DNA of 64,000 nucleotides, taken from Neonectria sp. B-13. Taxonomy: Eukaryota > Ascomycota > Sordariomycetes > Hypocreales > Nectriaceae. The translations under genes and the position numbers were made by a program. Under the pieces are notes generated by a model. The model did no database searches, was not told the DNA's origin, and worked only from the letters and a program-made list of their open reading frames with translations. The DNA is taken from contig NOKP01000034.1 in assembly GCA_002682825.1 (NCBI GenBank), forward strand, positions 186,001 to 250,000, given 5' to 3'. Below are positions 47,601 to 61,314 of the stretch, in pieces; the stretch's first letter is position 1, and the number at the start of each line of letters is the position of its first letter.

Positions 47601-50427
47601 AATTTTAATAACTTAGAAAGATATAACCTTTAGGTTAACTTTCTCTTTTTCCTTAAAGGTTTAAAATAATACTTCTTCTTAGTTAAAAAGGATCTAATAG
47701 AAAATATCCCTTTCTATATCCCTAAGAGTATCCTTTATTTAATCTATAATTACTTTAAGCTTTTCCTTAAAGAGTCTAAAGCCTTTCTTAATCTTTAAGA
47801 ATTTAGATATAATATAGTTAGAATAGGGCAAATTGTACTCTAGATCCTCTTTGACTTCTTTCTACTTCTTCTCTCTTTAGAATAAGTCTCCTTTTAGTAT
47901 AGATCTATTAGAAGGAATATTATCTCTTAGCTAAATCTTATCTATCTTTCTTTTATATATTATATTAATCTATATTATTATATTCTTATAGCTAACTTTT
48001 AGTCTTAATTATAATACTTTTTCTATTTTAGTTACTATTAGATTATTCTTCTTTATTTAGTCTTTAAGAATAATCTTAAAGACTTTTTAGACTATTTTTT
48101 TATTAATATATCTTATAAAATACTTAATATTATTCTCTTCTAAATTATAAATATCTATTCTTTCTAGTTTAAAAAGAACTTTTCTATTTAATAAGGCCCT
48201 TTTAGTACTTTTTAAGTAATAACTAAATATTCCTATCTAATTCCTTCTATAACTAAGAATATAATCTTAATATTTCCTAATTAATAGCTTATTAATATTT
48301 CTCTAAGAATAGTTATATAGTTAAAGATAATCTTTATACTCTTAATAAAAGGTATTCTTAGGATAAAAGGAATTAATACTATAGAGGTTAAAGCTATATA
48401 TATCTTTTAGTTAATAAAGATATTATTTAAATAGACTTTAATCTTAACTATTTTTATTATTATAATATAGTCTTTTAAGAAAGAAATAATTCTTACTTTA
48501 ATAGGTTAAGTATTAAGCTTACTAATCTTAATAATATTATTAGAAATAATATTTCCTTCTATTCTTATATTAATAATAGCTTCCTAAGTATAATTATTAA
48601 AGTTCTTAAGTCTTACTTATAGCCTTAAAAGATCTTAGTATAATAAAAGCATTTTACTATCCTAAGGTTAAATTAAGGTTAAATTAACTTATATAACTAT
48701 CTTATTTAGTACTTTTAGGTTAAGTCTTTTAACCTTCTTCTTATAGAAGACCTTTATTATTAAGTTACTATCTATTACTAGATAGTCTCCTAGAGTAAGC
48801 TAGAAGTTATTATAGGATTTTATAAGCAATTTCCTCTAACTAATTATAATAGAATTAATCCTATACTACTAAGATAATTTATTAAAATAAGTATTAAAGA
48901 AGCTTAGATTAGTCTATTCTATAATATTATTTATTTTAACCTCTTTAGACCTCTTTATCTTATAGGTTAAGTTAGGGTTTATCTAAATAGTCTTTATAAT
49001 TCTATTAGTAAGATTAACTAATTCCTTTACTATAGATTATTCAAACTTAGGGTTATTTATAATAATTTAAGGAATAATAACTCTAATCTTTATAGTTAAG
49101 ATTCTTTGCTTTAAGGCTGTTTTATTCTTAATTAATAAGGTCTAATAAGAGTTACCTTCTAGTCTATCCTTTATAATAGCTTTAGCTATCTTTTAATCTT
49201 CTAGGTTTATCTATTTAAGGATCCTAAGGGTTACTATAGGAATAAGCTAGCTTTACTTAGCTTTTTCTAACTTCTTATTTATCCTTTGCCTTTTGATTAT
49301 AGCTATATTAAAAGTAATATTATTATTTATAATTCTAATAGGTTTATTATAGTTATTTTTATTAATTAGAATAATATTAGACTTTATTATCCTATTAATA
49401 AGACAGTTTCCCTTAGAAAGCTCTATCTTTCTACTAATCCTATTAATAATTATATCTTTAAATAGAGAGTCTTAGCTCTTCTTTATAAAGTTAGTTACTA
49501 GATCTTACTCTTTCTGATTTAAGTTCTAATTTTAAATAATAGATTTAGATATTAATCTATTAAGAAATCTTATAGTAGGTAACTTTAGGAACTTTCTTAT
49601 CCATATAATAATAAGTTTCTTAACCCCTCTAAAGAGTCCTATCTTCTAAATAAGCTTAAGAGAGAGAATAGCGTCTTTTTATCCTACTTAGGCTATACTA
49701 GCTTCTAAGTTAAAGTTATAATAATTAGCTTTCTTATTCTTCTTTAACTTATAATATTAGTTTGAGAAATAACTAGTAATATAATAGTAAAAATACTTTA
49801 ACTATTTCTATCTATAGCTAGTATTAATAAGAATATCCTAATTATTTATTCTAAAGGATCCTATATATATAGAATAGTTACTATTAATAGAAAGGTTAAA
49901 AAACCTTTACTTATTAAGATTTCCTTAAAGAATAGCTATTAGGTAAGCCTTTAAGTCCTTATATCTCTTTAAGATATTAATACTTATATTTTAGACTATT
50001 TAAATAAGAGAGTTAATTATTATATTTATATTTAGCTTATTTAAGGGCTAGATTCTTAGTTTTATATTTTTCTCTAGGGGTTATTTATTCTAATCTAACT
50101 CTCTTTCTTAAGGTTCTTTAATTAAATCTTTAAAAGATTAGTTCTATTCTAATAAGCATAAGATAAGATTAACTATTATATTATATAACTTAGATTATAA
50201 GTCTTAAACTAAGATATTCTTCTATTAATATACTTAGATAATAACTCTATAGAGAAAAGTATAAAAGATAGTATAAGAATTTCCTTCTTTAAACTTTCTA
50301 CTATTATTAAGAGTATTATATAACTCTCTATAAGTCTTAAGCTAGATAAAGATCTTCTTATTTATTATATTCCTTATAGACTAAGTATTTATCTTAAGGA
50401 CCTTCTAAAGAGATTCAATCTATTATT
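44684..50427 (-). mobile_element. second Gypsy-type element (left-arm copy), cut by the gap
   Basis: Mirror of 50727-56470. The reverse-transcriptase motif F-L-D-N-I-S-I-K-G (FLDD with Asp changed to Asn) lies at about 47106-47132 and the integrase region at about 44.7-46.1 kb. A solo LTR of the other Gypsy family splits it at 46105-46300. Its 5' end reaches the N gap. Confidence 0.75.
46105..46300 (-). repeat. solo LTR, 196 bp (left arm)
   Basis: Reverse complement of the solo LTR at 54854-55049; flanked by the 5 bp duplication CTATA (46100-46104 and 46301-46305). Confidence 0.88.
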
Positions 50428-50527
50428 NNNNNNNNNNNNNNNNNNNNNNNNNNNNNNNNNNNNNNNNNNNNNNNNNNNNNNNNNNNNNNNNNNNNNNNNN
50501 NNNNNNNNNNNNNNNNNNNNNNNNNNN
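50428..50527. other. assembly gap, exactly 100 N
   Basis: The run of N is exactly 100 bases, a common placeholder for a gap of unknown size. It falls at the centre of the inverted repeat. Confidence 0.99.
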
Positions 50528-50726
50528 CCATAATATTAAAAGTTCATTTACTCTATGGGAGTGTGTTCATTACGCTTGTCTCTATCGATTGATGTCTATT
50601 TTACCTTATGCATCAGTGTTGTCGTATTTCTGTGCATTTTTCTCTCTGTTTTCGCTGCCCGCTTGGAATTGCACTAAGTCCCACGACACACAGTCCTGAC
50701 CCTGACCCTAGAACCACCTCCGATAA
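50528..50726 (-). repeat. undamaged family C fragment between the palindrome arms
   Basis: These 199 bases have normal composition, with CG, CA and TG intact, unlike everything around them. In reverse they match 16829-17002 and its continuation at 18069-18100. They include two TCAGGG units (as CCCTGACCCTGA near 50700) where the RIP copy has TTAGGG. The match ends at the junction with the right arm. Confidence 0.85.
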
Positions 50727-53700
50727 AATAATAGATTGAATCTCTTTAGAAGGTCCTTAAGATAAATACTTAGTCTATAAGGAATATAATAAATAAGAAG
50801 ATCTTTATCTAGCTTAAGACTTATAGAGAGTTATATAATACTCTTAATAATAGTAGAAAGTTTAAAGAAGGAAATTCTTATACTATCTTTTATACTTTTC
50901 TCTATAGAGTTATTATCTAAGTATATTAATAGAAGAATATCTTAGTTTAAGACTTATAATCTAAGTTATATAATATAATAGTTAATCTTATCTTATGCTT
51001 ATTAGAATAGAACTAATCTTTTAAAGATTTAATTAAAGAACCTTAAGAAAGAGAGTTAGATTAGAATAAATAACCCCTAGAGAAAAATATAAAACTAAGA
51101 ATCTAGCCCTTAAATAAGCTAAATATAAATATAATAATTAACTCTCTTATTTAAATAGTCTAAAATATAAGTATTAATATCTTAAAGAGATATAAGGACT
51201 TAAAGGCTTACCTAATAGCTATTCTTTAAGGAAATCTTAATAAGTAAAGGTTTTTTAACCTTTCTATTAATAGTAACTATTCTATATATATAGGATCCTT
51301 TAGAATAAATAATTAGGATATTCTTATTAATACTAGCTATAGATAGAAATAGTTAAAGTATTTTTACTATTATATTACTAGTTATTTCTCAAACTAATAT
51401 TATAAGTTAAAGAAGAATAAGAAAGCTAATTATTATAACTTTAACTTAGAAGCTAGTATAGCCTAAGTAGGATAAAAAGACGCTATTCTCTCTCTTAAGC
51501 TTATTTAGAAGATAGGACTCTTTAGAGGGGTTAAGAAACTTATTATTATATGGATAAGAAAGTTCCTAAAGTTACCTACTATAAGATTTCTTAATAGATT
51601 AATATCTAAATCTATTATTTAAAATTAGAACTTAAATCAGAAAGAGTAAGATCTAGTAACTAACTTTATAAAGAAGAGCTAAGACTCTCTATTTAAAGAT
51701 ATAATTATTAATAGGATTAGTAGAAAGATAGAGCTTTCTAAGGGAAACTGTCTTATTAATAGGATAATAAAGTCTAATATTATTCTAATTAATAAAAATA
51801 ACTATAATAAACCTATTAGAATTATAAATAATAATATTACTTTTAATATAGCTATAATCAAAAGGCAAAGGATAAATAAGAAGTTAGAAAAAGCTAAGTA
51901 AAGCTAGCTTATTCCTATAGTAACCCTTAGGATCCTTAAATAGATAAACCTAGAAGATTAAAAGATAGCTAAAGCTATTATAAAGGATAGACTAGAAGGT
52001 AACTCTTATTAGACCTTATTAATTAAGAATAAAACAGCCTTAAAGCAAAGAATCTTAACTATAAAGATTAGAGTTATTATTCCTTAAATTATTATAAATA
52101 ACCCTAAGTTTGAATAATCTATAGTAAAGGAATTAGTTAATCTTACTAATAGAATTATAAAGACTATTTAGATAAACCCTAACTTAACCTATAAGATAAA
52201 GAGGTCTAAAGAGGTTAAAATAAATAATATTATAGAATAGACTAATCTAAGCTTCTTTAATACTTATTTTAATAAATTATCTTAGTAGTATAGGATTAAT
52301 TCTATTATAATTAGTTAGAGGAAATTGCTTATAAAATCCTATAATAACTTCTAGCTTACTCTAGGAGACTATCTAGTAATAGATAGTAACTTAATAATAA
52401 AGGTCTTCTATAAGAAGAAGGTTAAAAGACTTAACCTAAAAGTACTAAATAAGATAGTTATATAAGTTAATTTAACCTTAATTTAACCTTAGGATAGTAA
52501 AATGCTTTTATTATACTAAGATCTTTTAAGGCTATAAGTAAGACTTAAGAACTTTAATAATTATACTTAGGAAGCTATTATTAATATAAGAATAGAAGGA
52601 AATATTATTTCTAATAATATTATTAAGATTAGTAAGCTTAATACTTAACCTATTAAAGTAAGAATTATTTCTTTCTTAAAAGACTATATTATAATAATAA
52701 AAATAGTTAAGATTAAAGTCTATTTAAATAATATCTTTATTAACTAAAAGATATATATAGCTTTAACCTCTATAGTATTAATTCCTTTTATCCTAAGAAT
52801 ACCTTTTATTAAGAGTATAAAGATTATCTTTAACTATATAACTATTCTTAGAGAAATATTAATAAGCTATTAATTAGGAAATATTAAGATTATATTCTTA
52901 GTTATAGAAGGAATTAGATAGGAATATTTAGTTATTACTTAAAAAGTACTAAAAGGGCCTTATTAAATAGAAAAGTTCTTTTTAAACTAGAAAGAATAGA
53001 TATTTATAATTTAGAAGAGAATAATATTAAGTATTTTATAAGATATATTAATAAAAAAATAGTCTAAAAAGTCTTTAAGATTATTCTTAAAGACTAAATA
53101 AAGAAGAATAATCTAATAGTAACTAAAATAGAAAAAGTATTATAATTAAGACTAAAAGTTAGCTATAAGAATATAATAATATAGATTAATATAATATATA
53201 AAAGAAAGATAGATAAGATTTAGCTAAGAGATAATATTCCTTCTAATAGATCTATACTAAAAGGAGACTTATTCTAAAGAGAGAAGAAGTAGAAAGAAGT
53301 CAAAGAGGATCTAGAGTACAATTTGCCCTATTCTAACTATATTATATCTAAATTCTTAAAGATTAAGAAAGGCTTTAGACTCTTTAAGGAAAAGCTTAAA
53401 GTAATTATAGATTAAATAAAGGATACTCTTAGGGATATAGAAAGGGATATTTTCTATTAGATCCTTTTTAACTAAGAAGAAGTATTATTTTAAACCTTTA
53501 AGGAAAAAGAGAAAGTTAACCTAAAGGTTATATCTTTCTAAGTTATTAAAATTATACTCTATATTACTTAATATTATAAAAATATAATAATTCCTTATAG
53601 GACTAAGAAGAAGGTTATTAATCTTTTAAAAACTTAGCTAAAAAATAAGCTTATTAAGAAAAGTTATACTTCTTATAAGAACTATTAAATACTTATAACT

Positions 53701-56470
53701 AAGAAAGATAAAAAGCTATATTTTATTAACTTAGTAAAATAATATAATACTTATACTATCTAAGATAGTATAATTCCTCTAGGAATAGATAGTTTCTTAA
53801 TTGAATTTAGAATATATAAAATTCTCTTTATATTAAACTTCTTTTTAGAATATAACTAAATAAAGCTAATAATAGAAAGTAAAGACCTAATAACCTTTAA
53901 TATACTAATAGGTCTAATAAGACTATACTTATTACTATAAGGTACTATAAATTTAATAGCTTAGTTTACTAAGATTATAATAAGAATCCTTTTTAACTTA
54001 CTTTTAGATAAAGCTAAGACTTTCCTAGATAATATTAGTATTAAAGGACTAAAGACTAATTATAATAGGAAGAAAGCTCTTCTTAATATAAGAAGGTTTA
54101 TTCTAGAGCATTTTATCAATCTTAATACTATTCTAATTAATATTAAGCTAGCTAGTTATATAATTATTACTAAGAAGTTAGCTTAGTATTAAAAGACTAC
54201 TCTTATTATAGAATACTTCTATAGTATAAGTAAAAGAAAGCTAATAGAAGAAAAAGTTATTAAGATTATTAAATAAGTAAATTATAAGACTTTAACTAAA
54301 GTAAGAGTATTTCTTAGTATTACTAGCTATTATAAGATCTAGATTAGAAACTATACTTAGATTATATAGTTTCTTATTAAGCTACTAAAGAAAGATTTTA
54401 CTTAAGATTAAAGTAAGAACTAATAGGCTATAATAATAATACTAAAGGAAAAGATTATATTAGCTTCTATTCTTATAACTTTTAACCTTTTAGAAGGAGC
54501 TAAGAAAGTTATTTTAATAATTAATATAAGCATTCTAAGCTAAGGAGCTATCTTAATATAAGTTATTTAAGGGAAATACTATTCTATAAGATTTGAATTA
54601 GAAACTTAAATAGATACTAAGAAAAAGTATAATATAATTAAGCTAAAATATAAAAGAGCTTTTTATATAATATAGTATTTATATATATATATCTATAGTT
54701 ATCTATTTACCTTAGAAATAGACTTTAGGGTATTAGTTAATTAGTTGAATAATTAGGTAAATAATATACTAAAAGCTATAGTTATTAGATAGCTTAGCTA
54801 TCTACTGCTTTTTGACTTTATAGTTAAGTATATCCTAGGAAAGAAGAATATAGTATAAGGATTGGTTTAACTAAGGTGAGATATTAAGCTTAAAGAGTAG
54901 GTATTATTATATTATAAGACTTCAATTTAGTAAGCAGTTATAGATTGCTTACTAAGGACTCTATATAGTCCTTATAGGGCTAGGCTTCTAGCTATAGTAG
55001 CTATAGTAGCTTTACTCTAAGGTGAACTATATAAGTTCATCCTCTTATATATAGTTATAAATAGCTTATTAAGGAAGGGTTAAGGACCTTTTGATCTTTT
55101 AGACTAAGAAGCTAAAGAAGATATTAAGGATAAAATTAATACTTATTTTAACCTTATTCTTCTTAAACCAGAAGATAGCACTCTTATAGATAACTATAAA
55201 GAGGAATAGCTTATTTTAGCTAATTACTTAATATCTCTATAAAAACTTAAAGGTATATTAGTAAAGGACTTTAAAAGACTAAGAGTAAAAGTAATATAAT
55301 TCTTTATTAGAGGAAGTTAAATCTAGAAAAAAAGGCTAAGAGAAAGAGATAACTTTATACTAATTATTAATAATAATAACCTTTAGAAGTATCTTATAAT
55401 ATTATATTACTATTATAAAGGCTATAAAGGATAGAAAGCTATAATAAAAATTATTTCTTAGTACTATTTTTAGTAAGACTTAAGATACTCTTTAGAAATA
55501 GTTATCTAAAAATGCTTAACCTATTAAGAATATATAGTATAATAAATAGCTAAATAGGCTAAGCCTATTACTCCTTAGTATCTAATAATAAAGATCTATA
55601 TTAATAGATAGTATTTACCTTTTAATAAATGTATAAAGTTCTTATTAGAAGCTAGATATAACCTAATAGAATGAATTAAAGTTATAACTATTAGTAATCT
55701 TATTATAGCTAATATTAGAAGATTTATAAAGAGGATTATTTATTATTATAGAATACTAATAAAGATTATTACTAATAATAGAAGAGAACTTACTAAAGGG
55801 ATCCCTAATGAGCTAAAAGACTTAAGCATTAAGATATCTAAAATCTCTTTTTATAACTCTAAGTCTAATAGGCTAATTAAAGTAGAATATATATTTATAA
55901 CTAATTACTTTAAGAAGCTTAGAAGGCTAGGGAAATAGGTAGATTTAGTTAACTTAACCCTCCTTATAGATAGATTAGTAATCTAAGGATTATATAACTG
56001 CTTTTCCTTTTAGCTTCTTTATAACTAGGAACTTATCTTTCTTCTTAAAGTTAATATCCTAACTTAAAGACTTATTAACTAAAATAATATTAAAGATAAG
56101 AAAGATAAGATTCTAGCTAGGATATAAATTTTAGAGAAATGCAAAGAGGATATTAAAGCTATTAGAGTTAAGGTTAAGGAATATTAATAGACTTTAGCCT
56201 AAAGGATTAATAAGTTAAATACCTTTAAGCTAAGAAAGATACTTTTACTATTAGGTAATTTAGTCTTTTAATATAATATATAAAACTATAATAATCTTTC
56301 TTTAGCTATAAAGCTTAAGCTAAAATAGAAAGGACTTTATAGGATTTATAAAGCCCTTATAGAAACTAGGACTTATAAGCTTAAGACTCTTATAGGAATT
56401 AAGCTTCTAAGGACCTATTATAGAGACTAGTTAAAGGCATTCTAAAAGGATAATTAAGGCTAATAGATAA
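50727..56470 (+). mobile_element. second Gypsy-type element (right-arm copy), RIP-inactivated
   Basis: Plus-strand order fits gag, RT, RNase H, integrase. RT: F-L-D-N-I-S-I-K-G at 54022-54048, the catalytic Asp pair reduced to Asp-Asn. Integrase: after 55080 the frame shows YYYYKGYKG and SQYYF where His of an HHCC zinc module would stand, KCLTY where paired Cys would stand, then a core with IIKIYI, ITNNRRELTKGIPNELKDL and YNSKSNR. His-to-Tyr, Cys-to-Tyr and Asp-to-Asn are all RIP-type changes. LTRs of this element were not found; the 5' side is cut at the spacer. Confidence 0.75.
54854..55049 (+). repeat. solo LTR, 196 bp (right arm), inserted in the second Gypsy element
   Basis: Same length and sequence type as the LTRs at 25585 and 34270. 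The 5 bp duplication TATAG lies at 54849-54853 and 55050-55054. It separates the RT/RNase H part from the integrase part of its host element. Confidence 0.9.
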
Positions 56471-59400
56471 GCCCTAATAATAAAGAAATAATAGGATTAC
56501 TATTTAATAATAAAAGTAAAGAATTTAATAAAGAAGCATCTTATAATATATTTTATAAGCTAAGTAAGATAGATTTCTTATTTAATAACTCTAAGCTAAA
56601 GCTTATTATTTAACTATAGAAAGAGCCTAAAGGAGACTTTTAAGTCTATATCCTAAAGATAACTATAAAAGCTAAAAATTAATATATAGTAATTTAAGTA
56701 TCTTATAAGATACTAGGGATATAATATTAACTGAGAGTAGTAGTATTACTATATAAGAAAGTAGAAAGAGAAGGAATATAATAGAATTACTAGAAAAGAT
56801 TAGATATATTATATCTATAAGAGAAAAAGACCTAAAAATAACTATTTAAATTAAACTTTATACTTACTATAAGATAAATAAACCTTATAGTAAAGAAAGA
56901 ATAGGATAAAAAGAGCTTAATTAAAAGAAAGGAAAGTAATAATAACTAAGTAGTAATACTAAACGTTAAGCATTTACTACTTATTGTCTATTCTAAGGGA
57001 AAGAAAAAGTCTTTAAATAAGAAAAGATATTAATTTAGTTAGCTAAAAAGCCTAATATCTATTCTAAAAGGCTTTAGTAGAAACTAGAGTAGTCTATTTA
57101 TAGATTTTAGCATTAGAAGAGCTATCTAATTTAGAAGAATACTTTAAGATAATATAAGAATAAGAGTAAGAATTAAAGATATTTAAAGTAAAGAAGGTTA
57201 ATATATTTAGAATAGTAGCTTTACTATTTAAAGGAAACTTCTAAGGACCTTCTTAATAACTTAAAGTTAAGTATCTATAAAAGAACTTTTAATTATAATT
57301 AGAATAATTATACTAAATATAATTAGTATATTAACTATTTATAAAACTAAGAATTAAAATATAAGTATAAAAAGGCATTAAAATATACTTATTAAAGTAG
57401 ATAGTAGTTAAAAAGTAACTATAAATATAGTAATAATATATAATTAGATTAATAACCTTAATAAAAGTAATAATAAGAGCCTTAAGGAGATATAATTAAG
57501 AGAGAAGGTTAATAAAGAAGTACTCTTTAGAATAAGCTTAATTAGCTAAGATAAAGATAGACTAAAGAGTATAAGTTACTAAAAGCTTTATCCTAAAGGT
57601 AATAGTTGAATTATAGAAAGAAAGTTATTAAAGGAACTAAATAAGAAAGGTTAAGTAATTACTAGAAAAAAGAAACTAAACATTTAACTTAATATATAAT
57701 AGATAGTTAAGCTAATTAAGAGCTTAGAAACTATAAAACTAGACCTAGAATAACTTTAGAACTTAGAGAAGTATTTTATTAGATTATCTAATTTAATAGA
57801 AAGAAGAAAAAGGAACTTACTAAGGTAGAAACTAAGTTAAGATATAAAATTAGAAAGAACTTAAAGAGAATATTATTATAATCTTTCTAATAGGTATTAT
57901 TCTAATAATTAAATAAACTAGTATTAATTTAGTATTTAATAAGATAATAAATATTTAAAAGCTTTAATTAAAAGAGATCTAAAAGGATAATAAGCTTATT
58001 TTAATAAGAAGCTATTATAGCTAGCTAAGCTATTAAAAGATAATAAGAAAGAAAGAGATTATAAAAGATATAAGAGAATAATAAGTCTAAAAGGAAGAAA
58101 AGTAACTTAAAAAGCATTAGGTATAAATGTTTAAGCCTTAGAGCTAATCTAATAGAGCTTTATATAAGAGAGAAGAGTTTTAAGAAAGTAGATATCTAAG
58201 TTTACTATAATGAATAAAAGGAACTTAATAAGAAGGTCTAGAAAATAAGAACTACTATTACTATAATTTACTTTTATAAAGAATATAGTACTTTATAATA
58301 TAGAAATTATTAATATATAACCTTTTAGAAATACTAATATATAGGTACTTTCTTTATACTTTAGCCCTAGAAAAATCTATACTATAACTTAAGTCTTAAT
58401 ACTATAATTCTCTTTTATTTAAGCCTTAAATTTAATAGAGATCTTATTTCTTACTTTCCTATAATTAGACTAACTTTTAGAAGTACTTTTACTCTTTAAA
58501 ATACTATAGTAATAGCTACTTCTAGAGAGGATACAAAGGAAAAGGAATAGTTCTATTATACTAGTAATAAACTAATACTCTATAAAGGGATTATTTATAA
58601 TAAAGAGAGTAAATAAAGCCTTTTATATTTAAAAGAGCTTATATTTAAGATACTACTTTATTAGAACCTAATTAATTAATTAATCTTTTATCCTTCTTAA
58701 TTCAATTAATCTTACTCAGGAAATATAAGCTTAAAGTACTTAGCCTTAGGAAATAGAAATATAATTAAAGCCTAAGTTAAGATTATTTAATCTTATTTAG
58801 ACTTTAGTAAGAAAGACTTTAGCTCATAGAGTAAGTATTATATAAATTTATAGGAATTATTAAGTAATTTTTAGAATAAAGAAATATCTACTAACTTTAG
58901 TCTTTTTATATTCTTATATTTAATAACTTATAATATAAAGAATCTAATTATTATTACTCTTAATAGTCTTAATCTTAATATCTTTAAGGTTAAAGTTAAT
59001 AAATAGAGATAATCTAACTATTTAATTAAGCTTATTAGAAAGATTATCTTTATTATAAAAAACTAACTCTCCTTAGGATTCTAACTATTCTAAGAAACTT
59101 AATTTAATTAAAGATTCCTTATTAGGATTATTTACTTTACTAATTAGACTTATTAGATTATTTATATTTAGGACTTAAAAGAAAAGTACCTTTATATCTT
59201 TAATACTCTAAAGAAAAGAAAGAAGGAATAATTTATAGCTTTTACTACTACTTAGAAAGAGGTTATAGCTCTTAATAGTATACTCTATAAATTCCTTATT
59301 TATAAAATACTTACTTCTTACTAAGATAATTAGTAGGAATATAGCTTTCTTAGGATCTTTCTTATTATTCTAACTATTTAAGAGCTAATTAGCCTAATAA

Positions 59401-60254
59401 AGAAATAAATAATAGAAAGTAGTATTACTCTAAAGGAACTTATTATTTAAGCAAAAAGAGAAATGCCTAAGAGAATTGAATTTGCTTTATATTTCTAAGA
59501 CTAAAAGCTTAGTTAGCTAGTAAAGATAAAGAAGAGTAATAAGAGAGTTAAGGCTCTTAACTTAGATTAAGTTAAAAGCTTCTTTAGTTATACTATTATA
59601 AAGGAACTAGGAATTAAAGACTTAAAGTATAGCCTAGGAAATTATAATTAAACTATTAATTAAGCATTTAATATATATTATTAACTCTTATTAATAGATT
59701 ATAAGCTTTAAACCTTTAATATTTTTACTTATTATAATAGCTTTCTAACTATTATATAATTAGGCCTTAGGCTAAATAAACTCTTAAATAACTATTAGCT
59801 TATTCTATACCTTATTATACCTTTTAGCAAAGAGATTTAAAGTTCCTTAATATACTAATTAGATATTAGTAAGCTTAAGTTTATTATACTTACTAATCTT
59901 ACTAAAGTTTTTATTAAGAAAGAGTTTATAATTAATAATAGACTTTCTAAATAGTCTAAAGATAAGTCTAAAAGTATTATCTCTTTTAACTTAACTAACT
60001 CTTAGAAGAAATTACTAATTCTAATTCCTTCTTTATCTAGAAAGTTACTAACTATAGTCTTTCTATCTAAAAAGTTATTTATTCTAATTTCTTTATTTAG
60101 AAAGATACCTTTAATTATAGAGACTTTAATAAAGGATAATACTTTTACTAAAAGAACTTAATATAACTTACTTAGGTTAATATTTAAGCTAGTAGAAAGA
60201 GTTAAGAGTATTAAACCTTTATAATTAATCTTACTTAAGATACCTTTAAGAGCT
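56471..60254. repeat. unclassified RIP-degraded sequence (right arm)
   Basis: Mirror of 40900-44683. The plus strand keeps coding-like runs between RIP stops (for example VKLIKSLETIKLDLE and IRLSNLIERRKRNLL), not assigned to a family. Confidence 0.4.
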
Positions 60255-60266
60255 TTTATACTATTA

Positions 60267-61314
60267 TTTAGATATAATAGTCCTTAGTAGCATACACCTA
60301 GAGAAGAGGCTAAAGGTTAAATAGTATAAAAGAAAATAGAAAAAACAATAGTATAATAGGCTTAATACTTAAGCCTAAGGTAATAATAACTTAAAGAGAT
60401 AAAAGTTTCTATTATAAAGTTAAGGTATAAGTTTTACTGCCCTAATCAGCTAGAAAAGCTAAATCTTAGAAAAGCTAGATCTTAGAAAAGCTAGATCTTA
60501 GAAAAGCTAGATCTTAAAAAAGCTAGACCTTAGAAAAGGCTAAAACCCCTTAGGATAAAAGCCTAGCCTATAAGGCTCTATACTTTCTAGGTTACTTACC
60601 TCTTTATATTCCATTCAACCTTCTAAATAATACAATAACTATACTATTAATTGCATAAGATAACTACTTCTATCCAAATCACACTACAGTCCAGCAAGCC
60701 CTTACTAAGCTATATATATAGGCTCTTATATAACCTATATATTAAATTAAAAGAACATTTAAGCCTTATTTCTATACTATAAATTATAGCTTAAAAGTCT
60801 AGCCTAAGGCATATAAAATAGCCTATGATTAATCACTTTAGACCTAAGGAGTTAGTCTAATTAATAGTCTTTAGCTATAATATTCTACTATAAGAAGAAA
60901 TAAAGCTTAATATAATAATTGCCCAATGGATTATAATAGAATAGCTCTTTCTAGAGAGACTAGCTCTAAAGCTAGAAAGGAATAGTAATATTACTACTAT
61001 AGAGAAAGAGTTCCTTAAGAAGTTATATAACCCTATCTATGCCTTATAGATTATACAGTTAATAGATAATATTATTCTAATCAACCTATAGCTAAAGGAG
61101 TAATATATTAGAAACTAAGGGAATCCTATGATTATCTCTAACATTAGCTATAAAGCATAGAGGGATTTAGTGGAGGGAGTTCTATGGAAGGGGCAAAAGT
61201 TAATAATTAGGTTTAAAATCCAAAGATCTATCCCCTTATTAAGCTTAAGCAAAGGAAACATATAACTGTTCAGTATAATCGTAGATAAGTAGAAACAGTG
61301 GTTTAAACAGTAGT
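60267..61314 (+). mobile_element. family A element, mirror of copy 7
   Basis: Identical in reverse to 39840-40887, including its 12 bp target duplication. Not an independent insertion. Confidence 0.9.

Larger units (their letters stand above)
24421..50427. repeat. AT-rich RIP-type block 3
   Basis: A 26 kb block ending at the assembly gap. Identified parts: family D start (24421-24620), family E (about 25205-25560), a Gypsy element with LTRs (25585-34465) carrying family A copy 4, family A copies 5, 6 and 7, family B copy 3, and a second Gypsy element (about 44684-50427) carrying a solo LTR. Stretches 36.0-37.4 and 40.9-44.7 kb show RIP-degraded, partly coding-like sequence that I cannot classify. 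Confidence 0.85.
37154..50427 (+). repeat. left arm of a giant inverted repeat
   Basis: Every segment I compared is the exact reverse complement of the right part of the window at position 101154 minus x: the window end (64000 with 37154), the bases beside the gap (50427 with 50727), family A copies and two reading frames with identical translations (38022-38252 with 62902-63132; 38282-38659 with 62495-62872). The arm is at least 13,274 bp and continues beyond the window on the right. Confidence 0.95.

Noticed and set aside
24421..50427. tRNA or rRNA genes or intact transposon genes in the AT blocks
   Set aside because: No cloverleaf or rRNA-like stretch was noticed and every transposon frame is broken by RIP-type stops; only motif remnants remain.
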